From: Aminipila butyrica
Lineage (GTDB): Bacteria > Bacillota > Clostridia > Peptostreptococcales > Anaerovoracaceae
Direction of reading: 5' to 3'
NCBI RefSeq assembly: GCF_010669305.1
Contig: NZ_CP048649.1
Span: 620,001-684,000, forward strand
DNA length: 64,000 nucleotides
The notes below the pieces were generated by a model, which did no database searches, was not told where the DNA came from, and worked only from the letters and a program-made list of their open reading frames with translations. The translations under genes were made by a program, and so were the position numbers. This document shows positions 16,197-24,399 of the stretch, piece after piece; the stretch's first letter is position 1; each line of letters opens with the position of its first letter.

Positions 16197-17468
16197 ATGA
16201 AGTATTTAATCATCGTTCCAGATGGAGCAGGAGATGAAGCCATTGAAGCCTTAGGGGGCAAGACCCCGTTAGAGGCAGCAAACATGCCAATAATCGACGG
16301 ATTGACGGCCAAGGGAGAAGTAGGCATGGTGCAGACCATACCTGAAGGGGTGGCGCCGGGAAGTGATGCGGCCAACCTGTCTGTTATGGGATATGACCCA
16401 TCGGTCTACCTGACAGGTCGGTCCCCTTTGGAGGCGGCCAGCATCGGCATCGACATGGCTGATACGGATGTAGCCTTTCGAACTAATATCATCACTTTGG
16501 TAGACCCGGCCACAGGTAAACCGGCGGATGCCAGCACCAAGACTGCTTATGAAGACCTAATTATCACGGACCACAGCTCTGGAGATATCACCACTGAAGA
16601 AGCAGACCGGCTGATTCAGACCCTTCATGCTGAACTTGGAAATCAGGAAATTCAGTTCTACACCGGGGTCAGTTACCGCCATTGCATGATTGTCAAGGAA
16701 GGCTCCACGGACTACCAGCTGACACCGCCCCACGATGTGTTGGGCAAAGCAGTGGGAGCCAACCTGCCAGCGGGAGCAGGCAGCATAGAGGGTGGAGCCG
16801 CTCAGCCAGCCAGTTTTATTACCGAGCTGATGAAAAAGAGTTACGACATTCTTCGGGATCATCCTGTAAATCGGGAAAGGCTAGCCAGAGGCTTGAATCC
16901 AGCTAATACAGCCTGGATTTGGGGACAAGGAAAGAAGCCTAGCTTATCTTCCTTCTATGATAAGTATCAGATTACCGGCACGGCTATTTCTGCCGTAGAC
17001 TTGATTAAAGGAATCGCTCTCTGTGCAGGATTGGATTCTGTAGATGTAGAGGGTGCTACCGGCACGCTTCATACCAATTATGAAGGAAAGGCTCAGGCAG
17101 CTATCGATGAATTTAAGAAAGGCAAGGATTTCATCTATATGCACTTAGAGGGACCAGATGAATGTTCCCACCAGGGAGACCAGCCGGGAAAAATTCAGTC
17201 TTTGGAAGACATCGACAGCCGGATTGCCAAGCCGATTATCGATTACTTGAAGGGTACAGGCGAGGACTTCCGAGTGCTGGTGGTGCCGGATCATCGAACG
17301 CCTTTGTGCATTCGAACTCATTCCTCTACCCCGGTGCCGTTCATCCTGTACGATAGCAGGAAGGAACAGGCAGTGGATCAAAGCAGGGCCTTCAACGAGA
17401 CCTCCGGCATGACAGGCAGTCAGTTTGCCAGTGGATATGAATTAGCAGATTATTTTTTTGAGAAATAG
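16197..17468 (+). CDS. apgM: Cofactor-independent phosphoglycerate mutase, ApgM type
   Basis: 423 residues from ATG 16197 (GAGGGAGTG upstream). It belongs to the archaeal-type bisphosphoglycerate-independent mutases of the alkaline phosphatase superfamily. The N-terminal metal site IIVPDGAGD, the nucleophile loop APGSDAANLSVMGYDP near residue 60 with its Ser, and the later HLEGPDECSHQGD and VVPDHRTP metal ligands are all visible. It interconverts 3- and 2-phosphoglycerate. Some bacterial members have been proposed to be homoserine kinases, so this label is not certain. The position beside serC and a shared palindrome favour phosphoglycerate. Confidence 0.8.
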   Translation: MKYLIIVPDGAGDEAIEALGGKTPLEAANMPIIDGLTAKGEVGMVQTIPEGVAPGSDAANLSVMGYDPSVYLTGRSPLEAASIGIDMADTDVAFRTNIITLVDPATGKPADASTKTAYEDLIITDHSSGDITTEEADRLIQTLHAELGNQEIQFYTGVSYRHCMIVKEGSTDYQLTPPHDVLGKAVGANLPAGAGSIEGGAAQPASFITELMKKSYDILRDHPVNRERLARGLNPANTAWIWGQGKKPSLSSFYDKYQITGTAISAVDLIKGIALCAGLDSVDVEGATGTLHTNYEGKAQAAIDEFKKGKDFIYMHLEGPDECSHQGDQPGKIQSLEDIDSRIAKPIIDYLKGTGEDFRVLVVPDHRTPLCIRTHSSTPVPFILYDSRKEQAVDQSRAFNETSGMTGSQFASGYELADYFFEK

Positions 17469-17487
17469 AAATGGGATTTGGGAAAAG

Positions 17488-18891
17488 ATGAAGAAATTAA
17501 TTACCGTCATGATTTTGCTGGCAGCCCTGACCGGAAATTGGGCACTCAGCGGACTTGTATTTGCTGAAACCAGTGGGAAGGAAACAACGAAGACGTCAGT
17601 TATTACAGAAGCGCCATCCATCGTGGGAGAGACAGGGGCTCTCATCGATGCCAAGACTGGCACCGTATTGTACAATAAGGGCATGGACCTCCAGCGGGAA
17701 CCCGCTAGTACCACGAAAATTATTACGGGTCTGCTGGCCATTGAAAACCTGCCGTTAGACAAGGTGGTCACCATCGATGGGGAGACGCCTTTTACCGATG
17801 GCAGCCGAATTTATCTGATAGAGGGAGAACAGATTACAGTGGAAGATTTGCTGTATGCACTCTTTCTTTCCTCTGCCAACGATGCAGCAGTAGCCCTGGC
17901 CATTGAAATGGCTGGAAGTGTAGAAGATTTTGCCGTGATGATGAACCAAAAAGCCAAGGAACTGGGGGCTAAGAATACAAATTTTGTAAATCCTAATGGC
18001 TTGCATGCAGATGGGCACCTAACCACGTCCTATGACTTGGCTGTGATTGCCAAGGCTGCCATGGAGAATCCTACCTTCCGAAAGTATGTCACCACATATA
18101 AGCATACCATTGAGCCGACCAACAAGCAGGAAGAGCCGCGGTATTTGTATAACACCAATCGGCTGCTTTACGACGAAAAGACCAAGGTGTCCGTAAATGG
18201 TGTATTGCGCACGGCTAAATATGACGGAGTTACCGGTATCAAAACCGGCTATACGGGTCAGGCCGGGGGTTGTCTGGTGGCGGGGGCCTCCAGGGACGGG
18301 ACGGAGCTGATTGCCGTAGTTATGAAGTCCACAGATTCAGGGCGCTTTGGGGATTCCATTGCGTTGCTGGATTGGGGATTTGAAAATTATCACACAGTAA
18401 AACTCGTGGATAAAGGACAAGAGCTGAGCACTGGCAAAGTAACCAAGGGCGCGGAAAAGACGGTATCTCTGGTGACGGCTAGAGATGGATATGTAACGCT
18501 CCCGACCGGTCAGGCTGCGGATCAGATTAAGACGGTCGTTAAAACGGTTGATAAACTGACGGCCCCTTTGGCTAAAGGACAGGAGGCTGGCAGTGCAGAC
18601 TTTTTTCAGGATGGCGGACTGGTAGGTTCAGTATCCCTGGTATCGGCAGAGGCTGTAAAAGAGGGTGGTCTCTTTACGGGACTGGGGAACTTTGGAAAGG
18701 GTCTGGGCAAAGTGGCCGTAGTGGTGCTCATTGCAGCAGCGGCAGTGACTTCAGCAGCAGGGGGGCTTTTGTACATCCGTCATGTGAATATTAAACGGCG
18801 GAAACTTCGCAGGCAGCAACGGGCGTTGAGAGCCATGAACCGGGAAAAGGAACAGCTATATTACAATAGAGGAAAATACATGAACAGGTAA
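17488..18891 (+). CDS. D-alanyl-D-alanine carboxypeptidase (penicillin-binding protein 5/6 family)
   Basis: 467 residues from ATG 17488; a TTG at 17458 is a poorer choice because a signal peptide starts at MKKLITVMILLAAL. It trims the terminal D-Ala from peptidoglycan stem peptides. The active-site set is complete: STTK near residue 75, SAND near residue 131 and KTGYTG near residue 252. A beta-rich C-terminal domain follows. The last 60 residues hold a membrane helix and a very basic tail (KRRKLRRQQRALR), so it is anchored by its C terminus with the tail inside. It lies 19 bp after apgM and 2 bp before uvrC. Confidence 0.92.
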   Translation: MKKLITVMILLAALTGNWALSGLVFAETSGKETTKTSVITEAPSIVGETGALIDAKTGTVLYNKGMDLQREPASTTKIITGLLAIENLPLDKVVTIDGETPFTDGSRIYLIEGEQITVEDLLYALFLSSANDAAVALAIEMAGSVEDFAVMMNQKAKELGAKNTNFVNPNGLHADGHLTTSYDLAVIAKAAMENPTFRKYVTTYKHTIEPTNKQEEPRYLYNTNRLLYDEKTKVSVNGVLRTAKYDGVTGIKTGYTGQAGGCLVAGASRDGTELIAVVMKSTDSGRFGDSIALLDWGFENYHTVKLVDKGQELSTGKVTKGAEKTVSLVTARDGYVTLPTGQAADQIKTVVKTVDKLTAPLAKGQEAGSADFFQDGGLVGSVSLVSAEAVKEGGLFTGLGNFGKGLGKVAVVVLIAAAAVTSAAGGLLYIRHVNIKRRKLRRQQRALRAMNREKEQLYYNRGKYMNR

Positions 18892-18893
18892 TT

Positions 18894-20774
18894 ATGTTTG
18901 ATATAAAAGAGAATCTAAAAAAGCTCCCGGACAGCCCGGGAGTTTATATTCATAAGGATAAGCTGGGGCAGGTAATTTACGTGGGCAAAGCCGTATCGTT
19001 AAAAAACCGAGTGCGCCAGTATTTCCAGTCTCCAAAAAACATGCCGGCTAAGGTGCGGGCGATGGTAAGCCACATTGAGGAGTTTGAGTACATTACCACC
19101 AACACAGAGATGGAAGCCTTAATCTTGGAATGTACCTTGATTAAACGGTACATGCCGCAGTACAATGTGCTGCTGCGGGACGACAAGACGTATCCCTATA
19201 TCAAGCTGACTATGAACGAGCCTTATCCAAGATTGGTGAAGACCCGGCGGGTAGAAAAGGATGACGCAAAGTATTTCGGTCCTTACAGCGATGCAGGGGC
19301 AGTGAATCAGACTATCGACCTGCTGAACAACATCTTTGTTTTGAAGAGGTGTGCCGTACGGAAGTTCCCGGAAATCGTTAAGCCCTGTCTGAACTATCAC
19401 ATCAATCAGTGCAGAGGGATTTGTACGGGAAAAGTCAGCCGGGAATCCTACATGGAGGATGTGGCTCAGGTGGTGGAGTTTTTAAACGGTAAGATTAAGC
19501 CGCTGACGGACCGACTGACCGCTCAGATGATGGAAGAATCGGAGATGCTGAACTTTGAGCGGGCAGCGGAGTTGAGGGATTATATTCAAGCCGCTCAGGT
19601 TATCGCAGAGAAACAGCGGGTCGTTCTCTTGGGCGTTAAGGACTTGGACATTGCTCTAGCTATTTCCAGCAGTCAGAAATCTTATGTGGTGCTGTTTTTT
19701 GTACGCAATGGTAAGCTGACAGGAAGAGAAAGCTTTGCCATGGAAGGCACGCGGGAGAAGGATGAGCTGGTCAGTGAATTCATCAAGCAGTATTACAGTG
19801 AAAATCCCAACATTCCTTATGAAATTTTGGTAGAGCAGGCCTTGGAAGAAGGAGAGCTGATTGAAGGCTTTTTAGGCGATTTAGCAGGCCGACAGGTAAA
19901 AATTACTGTACCTAAGCGAGGAGACAAGCGGGACTTATTGCAGTTGGCTCAGAAAGATTCCATTGAGATGTTGAAGACGATCGATGAGCGGGAAAATAAC
20001 CGCAAAGCCCGCCGGGCAGCACTGTCTAAGGACTTAGGGGATTTGATTCAGCGGATTTTGGGCAGGCTGCCAGAAGAAGAACTTGAACTGACAGAATCGG
20101 AGGCGAAAATTCGGGACTATCGAGTAGAGGCCTATGATATTTCTAATACAAATGGGGTGGATTCTGTGGGGGCCATGGTGGTCTTCGATGGATTGAAGCC
20201 CAACAAGAAAGAATATCGGCGGTTCCGCATCCGCACCATCGAGGGGCCTAACGATTACGGCAGCATGCAAGAGGTCCTCTATCGGCGGTTTAAGCGGGCG
20301 TTGGAAGGGGATTCCGCGTTCAGTACCTTGCCGCAGATTCTGTTTATTGACGGTGGCAAGGGGCAAGTGTCGGCTGTTCAGCAGATTTTGGATGCCATGG
20401 GACTGACGGTGGCGGTGGCAGGCATGGCTAAAGATGACAAACATCGGACGAGAGCTTTGGTGTATAAGCCGTATGGTTCTTCGGATTACGAGGAAATTTT
20501 GCTGAAAGAGCACCCGTTGTTGTTCAAGTATACGGGTGCAGTTCAGGAAGAAGTGCATCGCTTTGCCATCGATTATCACCGCGGTTTACGGGGGAAGCGG
20601 ATTCAGGGATCGGCTTTGGATGAGATTGACGGTGTTGGACCTCAAAGGCGCAACTCCCTGCTGGCTCATTTTGGCAGTTTGGAGAAAATCAAGAAGGCAA
20701 CTGTGGAGGAACTTTCTATGGCCCCGGGCATTACCGAGCAGGTGGCAAAAAATATCCGAGAATATTTTGATTGA
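18894..20774 (+). CDS. uvrC: Excinuclease ABC subunit C
   Basis: 626 residues, near the normal length. UvrC makes both incisions in nucleotide excision repair. The GIY-YIG nuclease domain is at the N terminus (PGVYIHKD...VIYVGKA), a UVR domain lies near residue 205 (NFERAAELRDYIQAA), the C-terminal RNase H-like nuclease starts near residue 390 (VEAYDISNTNG) and ends in a helix-hairpin-helix pair (DEIDGVGPQRRNSLL). The start follows the carboxypeptidase stop by 2 bp with only a weak AGG site, which suggests translational coupling. Confidence 0.96.
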   Translation: MFDIKENLKKLPDSPGVYIHKDKLGQVIYVGKAVSLKNRVRQYFQSPKNMPAKVRAMVSHIEEFEYITTNTEMEALILECTLIKRYMPQYNVLLRDDKTYPYIKLTMNEPYPRLVKTRRVEKDDAKYFGPYSDAGAVNQTIDLLNNIFVLKRCAVRKFPEIVKPCLNYHINQCRGICTGKVSRESYMEDVAQVVEFLNGKIKPLTDRLTAQMMEESEMLNFERAAELRDYIQAAQVIAEKQRVVLLGVKDLDIALAISSSQKSYVVLFFVRNGKLTGRESFAMEGTREKDELVSEFIKQYYSENPNIPYEILVEQALEEGELIEGFLGDLAGRQVKITVPKRGDKRDLLQLAQKDSIEMLKTIDERENNRKARRAALSKDLGDLIQRILGRLPEEELELTESEAKIRDYRVEAYDISNTNGVDSVGAMVVFDGLKPNKKEYRRFRIRTIEGPNDYGSMQEVLYRRFKRALEGDSAFSTLPQILFIDGGKGQVSAVQQILDAMGLTVAVAGMAKDDKHRTRALVYKPYGSSDYEEILLKEHPLLFKYTGAVQEEVHRFAIDYHRGLRGKRIQGSALDEIDGVGPQRRNSLLAHFGSLEKIKKATVEELSMAPGITEQVAKNIREYFD

Positions 20775-20799
20775 TAAAGGGAAATGATGGTGGTATAGT
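20771..20799 (+). promoter_or_regulatory. Promoter of the DUF1292 gene
   Basis: TTGATA (20771-20776), a 17-bp spacer and TATAGT (20794-20799). It overlaps the end of uvrC, giving the small gene its own transcript. Confidence 0.6.
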
Positions 20800-20873
20800 A
20801 TTGGTGACGGTATATGAAAGCTTTATAATACGAAAGATTATGCCAAAACGAATTTTACATGGAGGATTTTAAT

Positions 20874-21191
20874 ATGTCAGATAACGAAAAGTGCGCTAGC
20901 GGTTGCTGCGGATGCGGCGATCATGACCACGACCACGATCATGACGAAGCAGATTTCTTAACGCTGGAATTTGATGATGGCGTAGAGGTAGAATGCGAAA
21001 TTATGGGCGTGTTCGATTTTGAAGGAAAAGAGTACATCGCATTAGTTCCGGACGATGAAACGGATGATGTGTATATCTACGGCTATAAGGAAGTTGGCGA
21101 AGAAGAGTTTGAGCTGGTGGACATCGATGACGATGCAGAGTTCGAAAAAGTCGTAGCCGAATTCGATAAGCTGACGGCAGAAGAAGAATAA
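20874..21191 (+). CDS. DUF1292 protein with His/Asp-rich N terminus
   Basis: 105 residues from ATG 20874, placed by GGAGG (in ATGGAGGATTTT) just upstream. The body (about residues 28-100) is the acidic DUF1292 fold common in Firmicutes (LEFDDGVEVECEIMGVF, YIALVPDD). The N terminus, CASGCCGCGDHDHDHDHDE, combines four Cys with alternating His/Asp and could bind a metal. Most DUF1292 proteins I know lack so marked a cluster. The family has no established function. The protein is strongly acidic overall. Confidence 0.75.
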   Translation: MSDNEKCASGCCGCGDHDHDHDHDEADFLTLEFDDGVEVECEIMGVFDFEGKEYIALVPDDETDDVYIYGYKEVGEEEFELVDIDDDAEFEKVVAEFDKLTAEEE

Positions 21192-21201
21192 AAGACCGTA
21201 T

Positions 21202-21245
21202 AAATTGGGGGGACTGTCCGTAGCGGATGGGGCCCCCAATTTTGA
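21202..21245 (+). terminator. Terminator after the DUF1292 gene
   Basis: AATTGGGGG/CCCCCAATT stem with a 21-nt loop, then TTTTGATT. Confidence 0.7.
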
Positions 21246-21275
21246 TTGGCTCAGCGTAAGAAAAACATTTACGCC

Positions 21276-21327
21276 AAAAACCAAAAACAGAGAGGAGGCC
21301 TCTCTGTTTTTGGTTTTGCTGATTTTT
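21276..21327 (+). terminator. Second hairpin terminator
   Basis: A 19-bp perfect stem (AAAACCAAAAACAGAGAGG and complement) with an AGG loop, followed by GCTGATTTTT. Tandem with the previous terminator. Confidence 0.7.
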
Positions 21328-21351
21328 ATTTATTTAGGGGAACTTGAAAGG

Positions 21352-21385
21352 TTGAGTGAATTTTATGGGGATAAAATTCATTCAA
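21352..21385. repeat. Isolated 15-bp hairpin
   Basis: TTGAGTGAATTTTAT and ATAAAATTCATTCAA pair at 14 of 15 positions around a GGGG loop. No T tract follows. The rest of 21386-21555 shows no gene. Confidence 0.4.
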
Positions 21386-21555
21386 TTCCCTTAATGGTTT
21401 CGAGTATAGTCCTATTAAAAAGCAATGTCAAGAGGCAGTTGCATAATATTGCGGAGGGAAGCTATAAAAACTTATAAATCTGCTATTATCTGACATTACG
21501 CAGACATAAATACCAAAAAACATGTATACAATGCGTGAATATCTATATTTAATAG

Positions 21556-21584
21556 TTGAATTGTCATGTGCTTTCAGCTATAGT
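21556..21584 (+). promoter_or_regulatory. Promoter of the FAD dehydrogenase gene
   Basis: TTGAAT (21556-21561), a 17-bp spacer and TATAGT (21579-21584), about 50 bp before the start codon. Confidence 0.6.
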
Positions 21585-21635
21585 AACTATGTGTGGTCTG
21601 AATAAGGATCACCAGTTGGAGGAAGTGAAAATAGA

Positions 21636-23021
21636 ATGAAAAAATATGATATTATAATTGCAGGAGCTGGTGCCAGCGGTGTGTTCCTGTCATATGAGCT
21701 TACAAAATTAGATAACTCGGCAACGATTTTGATGATGGATAAAGGGGCCCCTTTGGAAAAGAGAGTCTGCCCGATTAAACTGGGAAAGACGGACAACTGC
21801 ATCAAGTGTGAACCTTGCCACATTATGAATGGCTACGGCGGAGCAGGAACCTTGTCCGACGGAAAATATAATATTACGACGAAGTTCGGCGGCGATCTGC
21901 ATCGATACATCGGTCAGGATAAGGCTATGAATTTGATGGAATACGTAGATGAAGTGCTTTGCAGTTTTGGAGGCTCTGAAGCTAAGCTGTATTCCACTGG
22001 CAACTCCGACCTGAAGACGACGGCCCTGAGAAACAATTTAAATTTGTTGGATGCCAAAGTCCGCCACCTGGGTACTGACCGCAATGTGCAGATTCTTTCA
22101 AAAATCTGTAAGCATACAGAAGAGCGAGTGGATATGGAGTTTTACGCTACCATTACAGAAGTGGCACAAGAACCGGATGGAACTTTTATTGTGAAGACCA
22201 GCAAGGGGGAGGAATACCAATGTAAAGATTTGGTACTGGCTACTGGACGCTCTGGCTCTAAATGGATTTCTCAGATTTGTCGGCAAATGAAGATTGAACT
22301 GGAACAGAATCGGGTGGACATCGGAGTCCGGGTAGAGTTGCCAGCGGAAATTTTCAAACACATTACGGATGAAGTCTATGAGAGTAAGATTGTCTACAAA
22401 ACGGACAAATATAATGATATGGTGCGGACCTTCTGTATGAATCCATACGGCGAGGTGGTAGCTGAAAATACAAATGGTATTGTTACTGTAAACGGTCACA
22501 GCTATGCGGACCCATCCCTGCGAACAGAAAATACCAACTTTGCGTTGTTGGTATCCAATAAACTGACTGCGCCGTTTAAGGATAGTAACGAATATGGCGA
22601 ATCCATTGCCAAGCTGTCCAACATGCTGGGGGGCGGAGTGCTCATGCAGCGTTTTGGCGACCTGGTAAAGGGGCGGCGGAGCAGTGAGCGGCGTATGGAA
22701 AAATGTTTTACCAGACCGACGCTGAAGGCTACGCCGGGCGATTTGAGTTTGGTGCTGCCAAAGAGACAGTTGGACAACATTATCGAGATGATTTATGCCT
22801 TGGACAAGATTGCTCCAGGTACAGCCAACGAGGATACCTTGTTGTATGGCGTTGAAGTGAAGTTTTACAATTCCAGAGTGGAGGTAGACGGAAATCTAGA
22901 AACCAAGGTGAAGGGCCTGTACGCTTTAGGGGACGGCTCTGGTGTGACTCACTCTCTGTCTCAGGCTTCCGCCAGCGGAATCCACTTGGGCAGGTTACTT
23001 GCGGATAAATATAAAAAATAA
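21636..23021 (+). CDS. FAD-dependent dehydrogenase (COG2509-like)
   Basis: 461 residues. The N-terminal dinucleotide-binding motif, IIIAGAGASGVFLSYEL, is at residues 6-22, and a second conserved block, GDGSGVTHSLSQASASG, sits near residue 430 where this family closes over FAD. A CIKCEPC cluster near residue 53 holds three Cys and may be redox active or bind a metal. Members of this family are annotated only as uncharacterised FAD-dependent dehydrogenases; the substrate is unknown. GGAGGAAG precedes the ATG. It has its own promoter and terminator. Confidence 0.8.
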   Translation: MKKYDIIIAGAGASGVFLSYELTKLDNSATILMMDKGAPLEKRVCPIKLGKTDNCIKCEPCHIMNGYGGAGTLSDGKYNITTKFGGDLHRYIGQDKAMNLMEYVDEVLCSFGGSEAKLYSTGNSDLKTTALRNNLNLLDAKVRHLGTDRNVQILSKICKHTEERVDMEFYATITEVAQEPDGTFIVKTSKGEEYQCKDLVLATGRSGSKWISQICRQMKIELEQNRVDIGVRVELPAEIFKHITDEVYESKIVYKTDKYNDMVRTFCMNPYGEVVAENTNGIVTVNGHSYADPSLRTENTNFALLVSNKLTAPFKDSNEYGESIAKLSNMLGGGVLMQRFGDLVKGRRSSERRMEKCFTRPTLKATPGDLSLVLPKRQLDNIIEMIYALDKIAPGTANEDTLLYGVEVKFYNSRVEVDGNLETKVKGLYALGDGSGVTHSLSQASASGIHLGRLLADKYKK

Positions 23022-23057
23022 CGAATAATAATTAGGACGGGCAATATACAAATCAAA

Positions 23058-23094
23058 AAAAGAGGAAGCAAATCAAAAGCAGCCTCTTTTTTTT
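23058..23094 (+). terminator. Terminator after the FAD dehydrogenase gene
   Basis: AAAAGAGG/CCTCTTTT stem with a 17-nt loop, then a run of T (eight T in total). Confidence 0.75.
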
Positions 23095-23179
23095 GCGTGG
23101 CTTTATCTATTTTTTCAAAGAAATTCGCCCAAATCGACAAAGAAAACCGGGGAATTTTGTTGAAACTGTGAAAAAATGG

Positions 23180-23207
23180 TTGATAAAGATAAAAGCTGTG
23201 ATATAAT
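23180..23207 (+). promoter_or_regulatory. Sigma-A-type promoter of the flagellar operon leader
   Basis: TTGATA (23180-23185), a 16-bp spacer, TATAAT (23202-23207). It would start transcription near 23214, about 90 nt before the riboswitch core. Confidence 0.6.
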
Positions 23208-23305
23208 AAACTAGTTTAATTTTGTTCTTGTATCCGAAAAACCATAATACATTTGTTAAGGTCTTTTGGCAGACAGAACAGAAACCGACTAGAACTAAAT
23301 CTTGA

Positions 23306-23373
23306 GCAAAGCAGTTGAAAAGCTGTGACGCAAAGCTATAGGGCCTGAACTCGGAGAGATGGCAGCCAGTTGC
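23306..23373 (+). promoter_or_regulatory. Cyclic di-GMP-I (GEMM-I) riboswitch
   Basis: The class consensus is visible in order: GCAAAGC, a P2 stem CAGTT/AGCTG capped by a GAAA tetraloop, the invariant GACGCAAAGC, the receptor segment AGGGCCTGAA, and ATGGCAGCC followed by GTTGC, which closes P1 with the first GCAA. It is followed by a terminator hairpin at 23384. In Clostridioides difficile the same class sits before the flagellar operon and shuts it off when c-di-GMP is high. The same logic is likely here because the next genes are flagellar. Confidence 0.9.
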
Positions 23374-23383
23374 ACACCTTGAG

Positions 23384-23414
23384 ACTCCTATTATTCTGCA
23401 CTGGGAGTTTTTTA
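23384..23414 (+). terminator. Riboswitch expression-platform terminator
   Basis: ACTCC (23384-23388) pairs with GGAGT (23404-23408), followed by TTTTTATT. It lies 10 nt after the aptamer, as expected for a transcription-terminating off switch. Confidence 0.75.
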
Positions 23415-23581
23415 TTGTTGCAGACGCAGCTGCCACCACAACCTCTCTATGAATCTCTCTAAAACTGCGTAGCTTTTCCATATAATTGGTAATTTATAGA
23501 AGAATGTGTTTGTACCCCTTGCAATTTCGTAAAAACGCATATTTTTTCTGCGGATAATTTGTGTTTTGTAGGGCAAAGTGA

Positions 23582-23609
23582 TTGCAAAATATGGGGAATC
23601 ATGTATAAT
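23582..23609 (+). promoter_or_regulatory. Possible second promoter downstream of the riboswitch
   Basis: TTGCAA (23582-23587), a 16-bp spacer, TATAAT (23604-23609). A transcript from here would bypass the riboswitch. The remaining leader (23415-23777) holds no flgB or other ORF that I can support; it is AT-rich. Confidence 0.5.
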
Positions 23610-23777
23610 TTAAGAAGAATAAAAAGTGGATAAAAAGATATCCATATTTTTAGAAAAATGGAAATGAATATAAAAAATTGGTAAATAATTTGTAAAAGAA
23701 TAGTAAAGCAAAAGTTGCTTATATAATCTGTGAAGGAGGAGCTTCTTTACAGCAGAAAAAGAAAGGTGGTATGTACA

Positions 23778-24248
23778 TTGTCATTTTTAAATTCATTGAA
23801 TATAAGCGCATCTGCTCTGACCGCTCAGCGACAGAGGTTAGATATTATTTCGGAGAACGTGGCTAACATTGACACCACCCGAACAGAAGCCGGGGGTGCG
23901 TACCGGAGAAAGCTGGTTGTATTAGAGGATAAGGCCGGCGATTTGTCTTTTAAGGATTCATTGAATCGAGCTGTAGTAGAGAAAGATGCAAATGGCAGGC
24001 TGGTTCGGCAGGATTACTCTCCAGGGGTCCGGGTCTCTGCTATTGTGGAGGATCAGAGTGCTCTGAAGACAGAGTACAATCCACAGCATCCAGATGCAGA
24101 TGCCGATGGATACGTTCAGCGCCCAAATGTAAATATGCTGGAGGAAACCATTGACAGCATGTCAGCTTCTCGGTCCTATCAAGCTAACGTGGTGGTACTC
24201 AATGCGGTGAAGCTCATGGCGCAGAAGGCCTTAGAGATCGGCAAATAA
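23778..24248 (+). CDS. flgC: Flagellar basal-body rod protein FlgC
   Basis: 156 residues from a TTG start at 23778, chosen because AAAGGTGG lies upstream and the family begins MSFLNSLNISASALTAQR. The proximal rod proteins share this N-terminal helix plus the IISENVANIDTTRTE motif and a C-terminal helix (VNMLEETIDSMSASRSYQAN) that coils with it. FlgC forms part of the rod that crosses the cell envelope. It is the first coding gene after the c-di-GMP riboswitch; flgB, which normally precedes it, is missing. Confidence 0.93.
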   Translation: MSFLNSLNISASALTAQRQRLDIISENVANIDTTRTEAGGAYRRKLVVLEDKAGDLSFKDSLNRAVVEKDANGRLVRQDYSPGVRVSAIVEDQSALKTEYNPQHPDADADGYVQRPNVNMLEETIDSMSASRSYQANVVVLNAVKLMAQKALEIGK

Positions 24249-24262
24249 AAAAGGTTTTTGCG

Positions 24263-24366
24263 AGGCGCGCTTCGCTCACATGCGTGCCTGTTTTAATTTG
24301 CAGCCTTTTATGATATCGAGAACCTTTTCTTGATATCCTGTCAATATCGCTTTTGGCGATATTTTC
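24263..24366 (+). promoter_or_regulatory. Three consecutive hairpins between flgC and fliE
   Basis: Hairpin 1: AGGCGCGC/GCGTGCCT (24263-24289), then GTTTTAATTT. Hairpin 2: GATATCGAGAA/TTCTTGATATC (24312-24337). Hairpin 3: AATATCGC/GCGATATT (24343-24363), then TTCT. The gap is about 150 bp in an operon with otherwise mostly tight junctions, so it may be an attenuator or an mRNA processing site. Confidence 0.5.
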
Positions 24367-24399
24367 TACATAGTAAAAAGCAATATGGAGGGAACTACA

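Noticed and set aside
21205..21477. 90-codon plus-strand frame
   Set aside because: It runs straight through two terminator hairpins and has no ribosome site or recognisable sequence.
23107..23481. 124-codon minus-strand frame
   Set aside because: It is antisense to the flagellar leader promoter and the c-di-GMP riboswitch; those explain the bases.
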